From CAYGTS01 sp964352905 (lineage in GTDB: Bacteria; Pseudomonadota; Gammaproteobacteria; JAHCLG01): 31,497 nucleotides of DNA. The stretch is from contig CAYGTS010000010.1 of the NCBI GenBank assembly GCA_964352905.1, positions 1 through 31,497 on the forward strand. The letters are read 5' to 3'. Each line of letters opens with the position of its first letter. Position 1 is the stretch's first letter. The notes beneath the pieces were generated by a model that did no database searches, was not told where the DNA came from, and saw only the letters and a list, made by a program, of their open reading frames with translations. Shown piece after piece: positions 7,561 to 16,210 of this stretch. Both the position numbers and the translations under genes were made by a program.

Positions 7561-8598
7561 TTATGCCATACTATCGTTGGTATTCAGTGTAACATTTTGA
7601 TTATTATTGATAAAATTATTATAAGAGTCGATTTTTTTGATATCTAACTCACTCACAGGATGATCTTTCATGACTGCATAATAATAACGTTGGTCCTGCC
7701 CTTCAAATTTAGCCACCGGCACCATAAAGGTTTCCCACGCACGCCCCGATACATTAAAGAAGTGTTTGGCATTCCAAAAATGCGGCACACGCGTACGTGT
7801 ATTAATCGCATCAATTACTTTTTGTGGTGCTTTATATTCTTTCACAAGTTCTTCATACATTTGAATATCTGCTTCTGTCTTAACAATGAGCCAATAAACT
7901 TGCCCCTGATTATCTAACATTAAGAAAGAGCCGGGGGTTTGGACTAAAAAATATTCTACAATTTGATATTGTTTTGTTAGTTTTTTAAAAAATTCAGAAA
8001 ATTTTGTATCAAATAAGCAAGCTACTTCTTTGTTTAATGGGTTTGCGATATTTTCAGTGATTTCTTGAAAATATTGGTACTGTAAATCTAGAATAGATTG
8101 ATTCAAAATGCTATTAATATCAGGATTATTTTTAACAATAAATTTATCAATAATGCCTTCGTTAAAGGCCTCAATGGCAATAGACTCATCCGCCTGTCCC
8201 GTTAACATAATTTTTTTTAGTGGAATATCTGCTAGTTTTTTGCAAAACTCGACACCATTTATTTGTGGCATTGCGTAATCCACCACTACCGTTGAAATAT
8301 CATTAAACCGTTGCTTATCATAAGTAATTTTATAAACTGCCGTTAAATTTAAAAAAACGGTATGCCCGTTCATTGGGCAATCAACGCTATTAGTTGCATC
8401 TTCGAAAATTTCTGAACCATGATGTTTATTGGCTTGCTGCTGCAAAATGGCTTTTTCAGCCATTAGCGCAGAATTAAAAAATTGGCAGGATAAGCTATCA
8501 TCAAGAATAAGACGTAAGCTGTTTAAATAACCTTGTGAATCATCAACAAACACTGTTGTTGTAGGATAGTAATATACAGGCAAGCGACTATTTTTCAT
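7561..8598 (-). CDS. lqsR: LqsR-like response regulator
   Basis: A 345-residue protein with an unusual receiver domain. The acidic pocket is VDDS (Asp19, Asp20). The phosphoacceptor sits late, at Asp107 in VVVDYAMPQINGVEF, because about 50 extra residues are inserted between the first helix and the third strand. MLTG (Thr133) and IVK (Lys156) complete the receiver. Residues about 160-345 are not a known DNA-binding or GGDEF output. From memory, the Legionella quorum-sensing regulator LqsR has the same length class, the same displaced phosphoacceptor (Asp108) and a non-standard output domain, hence the symbol. Orthology rather than paralogy is inferred. It begins 9 bases after the sensor kinase stop, so the two form an operon and very likely a cognate pair. 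Confidence 0.72.
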   Translation of the reverse strand: MKNSRLPVYYYPTTTVFVDDSQGYLNSLRLILDDSLSCQFFNSALMAEKAILQQQANKHHGSEIFEDATNSVDCPMNGHTVFLNLTAVYKITYDKQRFNDISTVVVDYAMPQINGVEFCKKLADIPLKKIMLTGQADESIAIEAFNEGIIDKFIVKNNPDINSILNQSILDLQYQYFQEITENIANPLNKEVACLFDTKFSEFFKKLTKQYQIVEYFLVQTPGSFLMLDNQGQVYWLIVKTEADIQMYEELVKEYKAPQKVIDAINTRTRVPHFWNAKHFFNVSGRAWETFMVPVAKFEGQDQRYYYAVMKDHPVSELDIKKIDSYNNFINNNQNVTLNTNDSMA

Positions 8599-8607
8599 AA
8601 AGAATCC

Positions 8608-9951
8608 CTATTCACTCTTTGATACGGTTGGAAAGCTTAAAATAAACTCAGTATATTCCCCCAATACTGATTTGCAGCTAATGTTTCCACCAAAGTTTTC
8701 CATTACTGTTTTACAAAATGATAATCCCAATCCGGTACCATTCGGGGTTGTAGTATAAAATAATTCAAATATTGTCGATAACTTATCTTCTGCTATACCT
8801 GGGCCATTATCACGAATATGCAAATTATTACTGCGCTTTGATGTTTCAGTCCAGATTTGCACATTACCACTGCCTTTTTGCTTAACAAAATAAAGCGCGT
8901 TTTTAATCAAATTAAATAAAATATGCACGAAAAGAATTTTAGAGCCGTAAAATGCAAAGTTTTCTACTAAAGCCACTGTTACGCGTTGTTGCTCTTGCAA
9001 GTTTGCAAAAGGGTAACGCCTGAATGCTTCATTAACACATTCTTTGATTGAATAAAGTGAAAAAGGCAAACTGTGATTGCTGCGCTTATTTTGAATACTC
9101 ATCAACATCATGTCAATAATGGTGTTGGAGTAATACACTTCATCGGCGATTTCATCCATAATTTTAGCTAACACCCGAAATTTATCTTCCCTAATTTCAG
9201 GAATAGATAACTGTGCTTTTTTGGCAATGCTATAGGTTTCTGTTAAAGCAGGTAAATAGCGTTTCCCACCATTAGCGCTCGATTTAATCGCAAGTAATGG
9301 TGTCCTTAATTCATGTGCGACTCGTGAGCAAATTGAAAACATGGCATTGAGCTTAATGTTTTTGAGAATTTCATTATTGCGCGAAAAAATCACCCCGATT
9401 AAAAAAGCACATAGGTAATTTGAAAATGGGCCAACGTAATCCCGTAACGGATAAAAATGAGCATTTTCCGTAAAGTGATACGCAACAATACCCGCAGCAA
9501 AACCCACGATTAATAGCACTAACGCACTTAACCAATCAACCAGTAAAATTAAGATAAACATAGCCAACATAACGTTGGTGAGCCAAGAGGAGGAGGTAAA
9601 ATTTTTCATCAACATGAACGTGACAAAAAAAGGTAAACAATAAAGTAGCGTTAAGTACCAATATAACGACTGATAACGTTTTAAGGAAGCAGGCCAATGA
9701 TCTTTCAACACTAAAAAAAAGCATAAAATAATGGCTACTAAACGCATATAAATATTAGCATAATCATGAGGCTCTAAGCGTAACCAAAAAATATAAAACA
9801 TGGGGTAATTAATGAGTCCAAACACACCAAAAGTGACCATTTGCGCGCCAAAATCATCGATGCGCTTATCAAGATGGTTTAAAACCCGATTAAACAGTTT
9901 AACAGGTTCGGTAAGATGCCTGATTTGCGGTAATATATTAGCACGTTGCAT
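8608..9951 (-). CDS. LqsS/CqsS-like membrane sensor histidine kinase
   Basis: A 447-residue kinase. The N-terminal half (about residues 38-190) has roughly six membrane segments and no periplasmic sensor domain. The segment YWYLTLLYCLPFFVTFML (97-114) resembles the alpha-hydroxyketone autoinducer sensors CqsS and LqsS. The H box is VAHELRTP with His213. The N box is LFNLIKNAL (Asn351). The G1 box is DNGPG from 381 and the G2 box is NGTGLGL (404-410). No receiver is fused, unlike Vibrio CqsS and like Legionella LqsS/LqsT. The start has AAGG 9 bases upstream of ATG. The response regulator follows by 9 bases. The ligand is inferred by family resemblance, and LqsS versus LqsT cannot be decided, so no symbol is given. 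Confidence 0.8.
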   Translation of the reverse strand: MQRANILPQIRHLTEPVKLFNRVLNHLDKRIDDFGAQMVTFGVFGLINYPMFYIFWLRLEPHDYANIYMRLVAIILCFFLVLKDHWPASLKRYQSLYWYLTLLYCLPFFVTFMLMKNFTSSSWLTNVMLAMFILILLVDWLSALVLLIVGFAAGIVAYHFTENAHFYPLRDYVGPFSNYLCAFLIGVIFSRNNEILKNIKLNAMFSICSRVAHELRTPLLAIKSSANGGKRYLPALTETYSIAKKAQLSIPEIREDKFRVLAKIMDEIADEVYYSNTIIDMMLMSIQNKRSNHSLPFSLYSIKECVNEAFRRYPFANLQEQQRVTVALVENFAFYGSKILFVHILFNLIKNALYFVKQKGSGNVQIWTETSKRSNNLHIRDNGPGIAEDKLSTIFELFYTTTPNGTGLGLSFCKTVMENFGGNISCKSVLGEYTEFILSFPTVSKSE

Positions 9952-10024
9952 TGTGTTTAACCTTGATATCCTTATGCGCTTAAGATTATCATAACTGTTT
10001 AGAATTCGGAATGCTTATTTAGAA

Positions 10025-10672
10025 ATGACAATGAAACTATACAATTACTATCGCTCAACTGCCAGCTACCGCGTGCGCATAGCACTTTATTTCAAAGGGC
10101 TTGAGTATGAAACCATCCCTGTTCATTTGGTCAATCAGGGGGGTGAGCAGCATAGTGAAGACTATTTAAATATTAATCCACAGGCAAAAGTACCCACACT
10201 AGAGGATAATGGTTTTATCGTTACACAATCGTTAGCCATTATTGATTATTTAGAAGAAAAATACCCTAAACCTTCACTTTATCCTACGGATATTAAAGCC
10301 CGCGCCTTTTGCAAAAGCATTGCTAATTTAATTGCCTGTGATATTCACCCCTTAAATAACCTTAGCGTGCTGCAGTATCTTACGCGGCAATTAAATATTA
10401 CTGAAGAGCAAAAGCTAAGCTGGTATCAACATTGGGTTACAAAAGGTTTTACCGCACTGGAAAGCATGCTGCAAAAATCTGCTTTTCCGAAAAACTATTG
10501 CATTGAAACTACACCAAGCGTTGCTGATATTTGCCTGGTAGCACAAGTGTATAATGCAAAGCGCTTTAACTGCCCAATGCATGACTATCCTTTAATACAG
10601 GCGATTAATGATCGCTGCTTAATGCTAAAGCCTTTTTCTGAAACAAGCCCTGAAATTGAAAGTTGTGCATAA
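10025..10672 (+). CDS. maiA: Maleylacetoacetate isomerase (zeta-class GST)
   Basis: A 215-residue glutathione S-transferase of the zeta class, whose canonical job is glutathione-dependent isomerisation of maleylacetoacetate in tyrosine catabolism. It shows the thioredoxin-fold N-terminus with RSTASYRVRIAL (10-21; the Ser/Ala/Ser motif includes the glutathione-activating serine), NINPQAKVPTL, and the glutathione-contacting TQSLAIIDYLEEKYP, then the helical C-terminal domain with a VADICLVAQ stretch. The start is one of two close ATGs (10025 or 10031). No fumarylacetoacetase or homogentisate dioxygenase is adjacent, so pathway membership is uncertain. It is divergent from the sensor kinase across a 73-bp gap. 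Confidence 0.85.
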   Translation: MTMKLYNYYRSTASYRVRIALYFKGLEYETIPVHLVNQGGEQHSEDYLNINPQAKVPTLEDNGFIVTQSLAIIDYLEEKYPKPSLYPTDIKARAFCKSIANLIACDIHPLNNLSVLQYLTRQLNITEEQKLSWYQHWVTKGFTALESMLQKSAFPKNYCIETTPSVADICLVAQVYNAKRFNCPMHDYPLIQAINDRCLMLKPFSETSPEIESCA

Positions 10673-10769
10673 GTTAAATTCGCACAATTCCACTGGGAAA
10701 TTTCGCATAACGTAGCATGTTAAAATACTATATCATCGCCACTATCACCCTTCGCTGAGGTCAGCAAAC

Positions 10770-12236
10770 ATGGAAACGTTTGATATCATCATTATGGGTA
10801 ATGGCATTATGGGTTATTCAACGGCATTACAGCTACTCTTTGATAATCCTATGCTTAAAATTGCCTTGATTGGTAAAGAAAGTCGGGTTGGTGGCGCAAG
10901 CTTAGCGGCTGGTGCCATGCTGGGTTGCTTCGGTGAAGCAAGCGATCTTTGTTATCATGATTATTATCACCAAAAAAAATTAGAATTAAGTTATGAGGCA
11001 CGTCAGTATTGGGCAGAATGGCTTGAATTAATCAATAGCGTTTCTTCACATAAATTGCCGATCAATTACGGTACTTATATTTTATTAAATGCAAAATCCG
11101 GATTACTCGATGATGATAATTATCATACGATTTTAAAGTTATTGAATCATTATCAAGAACCTTATGAAAAAATTGATGCCAAAAAGATTAGCGGCTACAA
11201 CCCCACTGTTGATGCTAGAGCACTAGATGCGCTGTATTTACCCAATGAAGCCAGCGTTAGCTCGCAACATTTATTTTCACTGTATGAAAGCATTTTAAGC
11301 CACAATCAACGTGTGACACTCATCAATGAAAATATAACTAAAATTAAAGCAAATGATTATCATATTGAATCTGTTCAAACTGAGTATCAAAAGAATTATT
11401 GTGCAAAGCAATACCTTATTACTGCCGGTGTGTATAGCCAACAATTAATTGATCAAATTCCTGCTATTAAAAATCGTATCCCACGTTTATTTGCGGGCAC
11501 TGGCATTTCATTAATCATGGAAAAAAATGACATTGCTATTAATCAGGTCATCCGCACGCCTAATCGTTCTTTTGCTTGTGGTTTACATGTTGTGCCACGC
11601 AATGAAAGTACACTGTATTTTGGTGGTACCAATAATATTCATTTACATGCAGAATACATGGCTAAACCTGCACAATTAAAGTTTTTAATTCACTGTGCTT
11701 TACAACAAATCAATCAACGTTTACATAACAACGGTATTCTTAATATCTTAATTGGTAATCGACCTGTTAGTTTTGATACCTTTCCTTTGTTAGGGAAAAC
11801 CTCCCTGCCCGATTTATTTATAGCCACCGGTACCTATCGTGAAGGCTTTTTAGTAGCGCCGTTATTTGCAAAATATATTTCACAATTAATGTTAGAGCAG
11901 CGTGAAATTTTTGAAAATCCATTTATGTGTGAACGCCCACCGATTGCAACCATGACACAACAAGAGGCAATAAAATATGCGGCAAAACATTATAGCAGTG
12001 CTGCCTACGAGACAGAAATTCAATTACCGCCTGTGGGTTGGCACGCAATGTTTGAAGAAATGTTAACAGCGAGAATCAGCCGGCTTTATCAAGCCCTCGG
12101 CAATGATGATTTCTTTATACCCGCTGATTTTTTATTACTATTTGATGAAAACGAACAACTTGCCATAAATTATTTCAAAAAATACCTTAAAGAAATTAAA
12201 GCGGTATACCCGCAGGCTTCGGCAACATTGAATTAA
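10770..12236 (+). CDS. FAD-dependent oxidoreductase of the DAO family
   Basis: A 488-residue flavoprotein. The dinucleotide-binding motif GNGIMG is at 10-15 in a FDIIIMGNGIMG strand-turn-helix, followed by GGASLAAGAM, which contacts FAD in DAO enzymes. A second conserved block near residues 325-365 reads GNRPVSFDTFPLLG ... IATGTYREGFLVAP, the C-terminal FAD-binding part of DAO oxidases. The family includes glycine oxidase, D-amino-acid dehydrogenase and sarcosine oxidase; which substrate applies is not readable. The protein is longer than most relatives because of about 100 extra C-terminal residues with no recognised domain. GAGG lies 11 bases before the ATG. A MITE starts one base after the stop codon. 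Confidence 0.82.
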   Translation: METFDIIIMGNGIMGYSTALQLLFDNPMLKIALIGKESRVGGASLAAGAMLGCFGEASDLCYHDYYHQKKLELSYEARQYWAEWLELINSVSSHKLPINYGTYILLNAKSGLLDDDNYHTILKLLNHYQEPYEKIDAKKISGYNPTVDARALDALYLPNEASVSSQHLFSLYESILSHNQRVTLINENITKIKANDYHIESVQTEYQKNYCAKQYLITAGVYSQQLIDQIPAIKNRIPRLFAGTGISLIMEKNDIAINQVIRTPNRSFACGLHVVPRNESTLYFGGTNNIHLHAEYMAKPAQLKFLIHCALQQINQRLHNNGILNILIGNRPVSFDTFPLLGKTSLPDLFIATGTYREGFLVAPLFAKYISQLMLEQREIFENPFMCERPPIATMTQQEAIKYAAKHYSSAAYETEIQLPPVGWHAMFEEMLTARISRLYQALGNDDFFIPADFLLLFDENEQLAINYFKKYLKEIKAVYPQASATLN

Positions 12237-12237
12237 T

Positions 12238-12317
12238 GTAACTATTCAGCAAGTTTGAAGGTGAATTCACCGAGAACGTTCAGATTTTGCGTTCCTCTCT
12301 ACGAAGTGAGTAGTTAC
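12238..12317. mobile_element. 80-bp MITE at the oxidoreductase stop codon
   Basis: GTAACTATTCA opens and GTGAGTAGTTAC closes an 80-bp palindromic unit with the core ACCGAGAACGTTCAGATTT. It begins one base after the oxidoreductase TAA. No 8-bp target duplication is visible at these edges, perhaps because a second, rearranged end follows at 12335-12363. Confidence 0.75.
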
Positions 12318-12334
12318 GCCTAAACTTAAATGAT

Positions 12335-12363
12335 GTGAGCAGATACATTCTTTGAATAGTTAC
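12335..12363. repeat. Two additional MITE end fragments
   Basis: GTGAGCAGATAC (12335-12346) matches the left end of the copy at 29319 in reverse, and TGAATAGTTAC (12353-12363) is a canonical right end. The reverse-strand TAA within the latter is the stop codon of the MFS transporter gene. This suggests nested or rearranged insertions between the two convergent genes. Confidence 0.6.
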
Positions 12364-13538
12364 AAGTCAATCTGCTTTGTCATCAGAAAGAACAGACTAA
12401 GCAATAATGTGACAATTAAAAAAACGTTCAAAACAATCGCAAAGCTTAAAAGTGGTGCTACATTAATCAACCCAATCACAATCACACCTAAAAAAGCGGA
12501 AAACATATTGATGAATGACATCATACTAGCGCCATTGGCTTTATCAGTAATAGCTTGTGATGCAAAATAGGAACCGCCCGCAAATAAAAATCCACCAAAA
12601 AGATAAGCCAATGTGGTCGTAATAAAAAATACAAGCGTGTTATCGATGTGAGTCAATCCAACCATTAGCAAAATGCTGCTGCAAATTAGCATGCCACAAA
12701 AACCAATGCTTAAGAGTCTTTTAGGTCCAGCATTTTTCATGAGTCGCGCGCTGAGCAAGCCACCCGCAAGCATACCAACCATATTTAAACCATTCCAGTA
12801 ACCATAAACACTTGCACTCAGCGCTAATTTTTCTTGGGTATAAAGTGGTGCGATGGCCGCGTAACCATAAGAAAAAACTGACATCACACCAACAACCAGT
12901 GAAAATATAATTAATTGACTACTTTTTAGTGCATGACAATAATTGCGCAAAATGACCACAGGATGTAGCGCCTGTCTTTCATGCGAAACCGACTGAAATT
13001 GCCAGGTCAATGCTAACATCAATCCACCATGCAAAAACAATATCCAAAAACATGACTGCCAATTAAGATATTGCGTAACAATACCGCCAATCATAACTGC
13101 TACACCAATGCCTAGCGTAAATGACACAATGCTATACGCCATTGCTTGTTTTAAACTATGGCTATCGAGTAAGTCATGCATTAACATAAAAGTACAAGCG
13201 AGTCCGCTAGCTGATCCTAATGCTGTAATAAAGCGACCGAATAATAAAATACTATAGCTTGATAAATGCGGCCCTGCGATACAGATTACAATGCCGATCA
13301 GATTAAGTACTAGCCCATAACGTAAGGCCTGCAAAGCGCCAAAACGCTTCGCAATGGGCCCATAAACAAGCTGGCCAATAACATAGCCAATTAAAAAAAT
13401 AGAAATGATCCAGCTTAAATCTGCTTGTGAAATTTGGAAAAATTGCCCTATTGCAGGCAATGCCGGCGTAATCAATGCGGCTGAAAACGAGGCAATACAG
13501 ATATAACTTAATAATAAAACTGTTTTTAACACATGCAT
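12360..13538 (-). CDS. MFS transporter, Bcr/CflA-type drug-efflux family
   Basis: An inner-membrane major-facilitator protein with about 12 membrane helices. It has the LDxxW-like motif D-like region SQADLSWIISIFLIGYVIGQLVYGP, motif A as GPIAKRFG, and GRFITALGSASG in helix 4, as in Bcr/CflA multidrug exporters. Bacterial members expel bicyclomycin, chloramphenicol or similar compounds; the substrate here is unknown. I start at ATG 13538 (392 residues), which has AAAGAG 7 bases upstream. A longer in-frame GTG at 13586 would begin inside a MITE copy and add 16 residues unlike the family. The stop codon lies in a MITE end. Confidence 0.85.
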   Translation of the reverse strand: MHVLKTVLLLSYICIASFSAALITPALPAIGQFFQISQADLSWIISIFLIGYVIGQLVYGPIAKRFGALQALRYGLVLNLIGIVICIAGPHLSSYSILLFGRFITALGSASGLACTFMLMHDLLDSHSLKQAMAYSIVSFTLGIGVAVMIGGIVTQYLNWQSCFWILFLHGGLMLALTWQFQSVSHERQALHPVVILRNYCHALKSSQLIIFSLVVGVMSVFSYGYAAIAPLYTQEKLALSASVYGYWNGLNMVGMLAGGLLSARLMKNAGPKRLLSIGFCGMLICSSILLMVGLTHIDNTLVFFITTTLAYLFGGFLFAGGSYFASQAITDKANGASMMSFINMFSAFLGVIVIGLINVAPLLSFAIVLNVFLIVTLLLSLFFLMTKQIDL

Positions 13539-13574
13539 TAGTAGACTCTTTCGTATAGCATAGTAATTCGTTAG

Positions 13575-13622
13575 GTAACTATTCACTGCAGATGGGAACG
13601 TTCATATTTGCTGAATAGATAC
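13575..13622. mobile_element. 48-bp deleted MITE with near-perfect target duplication
   Basis: Ends are GTAACTATTCA and TGAATAGATAC with the GAACGTTC core between them. Flanks are TTCGTTAG (13567-13574) and TCCGTTAG (13623-13630), an 8-bp duplication with one mismatch. It looks like an internally deleted form. It sits in the leader/promoter region of the Bcr/CflA-type gene. Confidence 0.7.
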
Positions 13623-13642
13623 TCCGTTAGTATACTTAAGCT

Positions 13643-13716
13643 GTATCTATTCAGCAAATTTTCAGTCGAAATTACCGAGAACGTTCAGGTTTGGCGATTC
13701 CTAGCGTGATGCAACT
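13643..13716. mobile_element. MITE copy with decayed right end
   Basis: It begins GTATCTATTCAGCAAA and contains ATTACCGAGAACGTTCAGG and TTGGCGATTCC. The right end is decayed to GCGTGATGCAAC. Its left end forms a perfect 16-bp inverted repeat with the right end of the copy at 13575-13622 (13607-13622 versus 13643-13658). It finishes a few bases before the stop of the 741-residue orphan gene. Confidence 0.65.
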
Positions 13717-13718
13717 CT

Positions 13719-15944
13719 TCATAAACAAGCTTTATAACGCGCCTGAGGTAAGGCCTTTATGATATAAGTTTGATACTTCTCTGGAAACAGTACAATCAAT
13801 CTATCAACATAATTAATTGCTTGTTCACAATTTGCTTGCAACGCTTGAATTAATGCTTTTGCTGCCGTGCGTGGGTGATTTTTGATTTGATTTTTAATCG
13901 CACGCCGCCAATAATCTCGCACTAATCTTTCATTACAACGTTTAACATAATTGTTTACATAAAAATTGATATCATTTTCATGTTTAAAATTTACCTCCAA
14001 TACCCTTGCAAATTCACGTGGTAGTAATTTTTTAACAACGCTTACAACACCACCAACCAGTCGCATTAATACTTCGGGGATTTTATGATTAGCAATGGCC
14101 ATCATGCTAATTGTTTTTCCACCCAGGACGTTATGATAAATATTAATTTCTTCAATTATTTTCTTTTTAAAAATCTCTGATAAGGCAAGATCGGTTTGTT
14201 GTAATTCAATATTAAAATTTTGTCTTTTTTCACAAGCTATGACTTCTGCCGCAACCTTAGGAAAACGTTTGCTAAGCTCAATTAATTCTTGATTATTCAA
14301 TTGATCAAATTGGCGCACTTGATTGTAATGTCTTTTATAACGAGAAAATATACCGCGTTCACGTACATTCAACATTAAAGCGACTTTCTGTTGCTGATAT
14401 AATTCTCTATCGACTAATTCTGCCATTTCGCGCAAATTTAAACGTTCCGCTAAAATATCTACGCCCGTTTTACTTTTTTCTGGCACATCCGTTTCTTCAT
14501 TTAAGCGTAATTTCCTTATATATAGCTCAATTTCTGCTTTAAAAATTGGATCGATACTATTAAATTCTGCAGGCTCTTGGAGATAATATTGAGCTGATAA
14601 TGCTAAATATAGCTGCTTGACAGCAATCAAATCTTTCTCAATATTGCTACACTTTAATCGTAAATTTTGTATACTTTTTAGTAAATGTTTTGCTGTGCTT
14701 TGTTTAGCGTTATTCTCTGAGAAACATGCTTGTAATGAAAATTTGTGATAATACTTCTGATATAAATGTTGATTTTTCTCTGGATCAGGATCACTGATTA
14801 TACTTTTTTTCAATAAATTCTTAATTAAATTTTGGTACACAACAAACTGCTCTTGATTAGCATTATAGTCTCTTCCAAGCGTGCTTAACTGAGCTTGCTG
14901 ATTTGTTTCATCTCCTACAGTTTTCTCAAGGTTATTTTCTTGTGACAGATTACTTACTTGGTTTGTATGCTTTCTATAGGCCTTTGCTTGTATATGCTGT
15001 ATTAATGCGTGATTATCGATTTTTTTAGCTTCAGTTCCTTGTGCAGAGCCGCATCGCAACCATTGCATTTCGGGATGAAATCCTAATAACCGTAAATATT
15101 CTTCGATTGTGACTATGCGAAAACCATATTTTTCTGGGCGTGACTTTAATGCTTGATCTTGCCTGATATAATATTCCTCTGTTCCATCAGGACATATTAA
15201 ACATAAACCAGTTTTGCAAGTTATACCTGTTGCTGTAATTAATTGCGGTGAATCTGCGTCAATTCTCGTATTTCTTATTCGTCTTTCTCGCATTTTTGAG
15301 CGAGTTAAAAAATGAATATCATATAACCGCGCCAGTAAATGACTAATAACAACTTGCGGATCATCATGTTTAACAAAAAGTAATTCACTGTGATCAGCTT
15401 GTAATAAATTATGATATAAGCCTAAAACACTATCTGCAGCATAAGCATAAAGACCCTCTTCGCTAATGGCAAGATCATCAAGAACAGGTTGCACCGATCG
15501 CGCAATCAAATGTGCTAAATGAATGCTAAACCGTTGTAATACCTCACCTTGCAGTGCCGCGCGAGCAAAAGCCATTGTAATGATGGTATGCCTTTGCCGA
15601 GATTTTTTACTCATATAAGTAGCAACTAAATAGCCAATCGAACTGCTAATCGTGGAAATAATTGGAAGATTGGGCAGATTAAAAATGGATTTAATGCTTG
15701 ATTCTAAAACATCCAGTGATAATTGCACAAGGCCAGAACGTTCTAAAAATAAGACCTGAAAGGTACTCGCAAATAACATCGAATAATATTTAGCAAAGTT
15801 TAAACTACGCTCGGTGGGATGGTAATTGTAGATATCGATGGCTAAGCGTTTGTGATCAAGCAAGCTATCACTATGACTACCGCGCCATTGTTCCAGAATG
15901 GGTGTTAATAATTCGGCATCGATCGTTTTAATTGTAATAGCCAT
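13719..15944 (-). CDS. Large orphan protein, candidate effector
   Basis: I do not recognise this 741-residue protein. It is predominantly helical and rich in charged residues. A moderately hydrophobic stretch runs from about residue 56 to 110 (LFASTFQVLFL, then ISTISSSIGYLVATYM) without a signal peptide. A small cysteine-rich, possibly beta-stranded segment lies at 240-255 (CKTGLCLICPDGT) followed by EEYLRLLGFHPEMQWL. A low-complexity Gln/Asn-rich linker spans about 325-360, and the C-terminal half is helical. I chose ATG 15944, which has AGG 8 bases upstream; an in-frame ATG at 15983 lacks a ribosome-binding site. Large, soluble, domainless proteins like this are common among Dot/Icm substrates of Legionellales, but that role is only inferred. 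A MITE abuts its 3' end. Confidence 0.7.
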   Translation of the reverse strand: MAITIKTIDAELLTPILEQWRGSHSDSLLDHKRLAIDIYNYHPTERSLNFAKYYSMLFASTFQVLFLERSGLVQLSLDVLESSIKSIFNLPNLPIISTISSSIGYLVATYMSKKSRQRHTIITMAFARAALQGEVLQRFSIHLAHLIARSVQPVLDDLAISEEGLYAYAADSVLGLYHNLLQADHSELLFVKHDDPQVVISHLLARLYDIHFLTRSKMRERRIRNTRIDADSPQLITATGITCKTGLCLICPDGTEEYYIRQDQALKSRPEKYGFRIVTIEEYLRLLGFHPEMQWLRCGSAQGTEAKKIDNHALIQHIQAKAYRKHTNQVSNLSQENNLEKTVGDETNQQAQLSTLGRDYNANQEQFVVYQNLIKNLLKKSIISDPDPEKNQHLYQKYYHKFSLQACFSENNAKQSTAKHLLKSIQNLRLKCSNIEKDLIAVKQLYLALSAQYYLQEPAEFNSIDPIFKAEIELYIRKLRLNEETDVPEKSKTGVDILAERLNLREMAELVDRELYQQQKVALMLNVRERGIFSRYKRHYNQVRQFDQLNNQELIELSKRFPKVAAEVIACEKRQNFNIELQQTDLALSEIFKKKIIEEINIYHNVLGGKTISMMAIANHKIPEVLMRLVGGVVSVVKKLLPREFARVLEVNFKHENDINFYVNNYVKRCNERLVRDYWRRAIKNQIKNHPRTAAKALIQALQANCEQAINYVDRLIVLFPEKYQTYIIKALPQARYKACL

Positions 15945-16139
15945 TATCATCACCTCGCACTGTCTATATCCGTTACACTTCATGTTGCTAAAATGTAATG
16001 GGTATAACCAGTCACGAACTTATGCTAACACAAGAAATTAAAAATCGCTAAACTTATGTGTTTTTATAGCGAATTATGACAATTACTTAATCTTTATACT
16101 ATCAGCAATTCCCTGATCACTGCAGATTTCAGGGCTAAA

Positions 16140-16167
16140 TTGACAACAAGTGCTTAAATGCTATATT
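16140..16167 (+). promoter_or_regulatory. Promoter of the aromatic amino-acid permease
   Basis: A consensus TTGACA (16140-16145) is followed after 16 bp by TATATT (16162-16167). A second TATAAT (16196-16201) lies only 9 bp before the ATG at 16211 and would give an almost leaderless transcript. No Shine-Dalgarno is seen before the start. The 266-bp divergent gap also contains the leader of the orphan gene on the other strand. Confidence 0.5.
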
Positions 16168-16210
16168 TTATAGCTTTACTTTATTAATTTAATGATATAA
16201 TACGAATGCA

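Noticed and set aside
13539..13586. N-terminal extension of the Bcr/CflA-type transporter from GTG 13586
   Set aside because: The extension begins inside a MITE, lacks a ribosome-binding site and is not like the family; ATG 13538 has AAAGAG at good distance.
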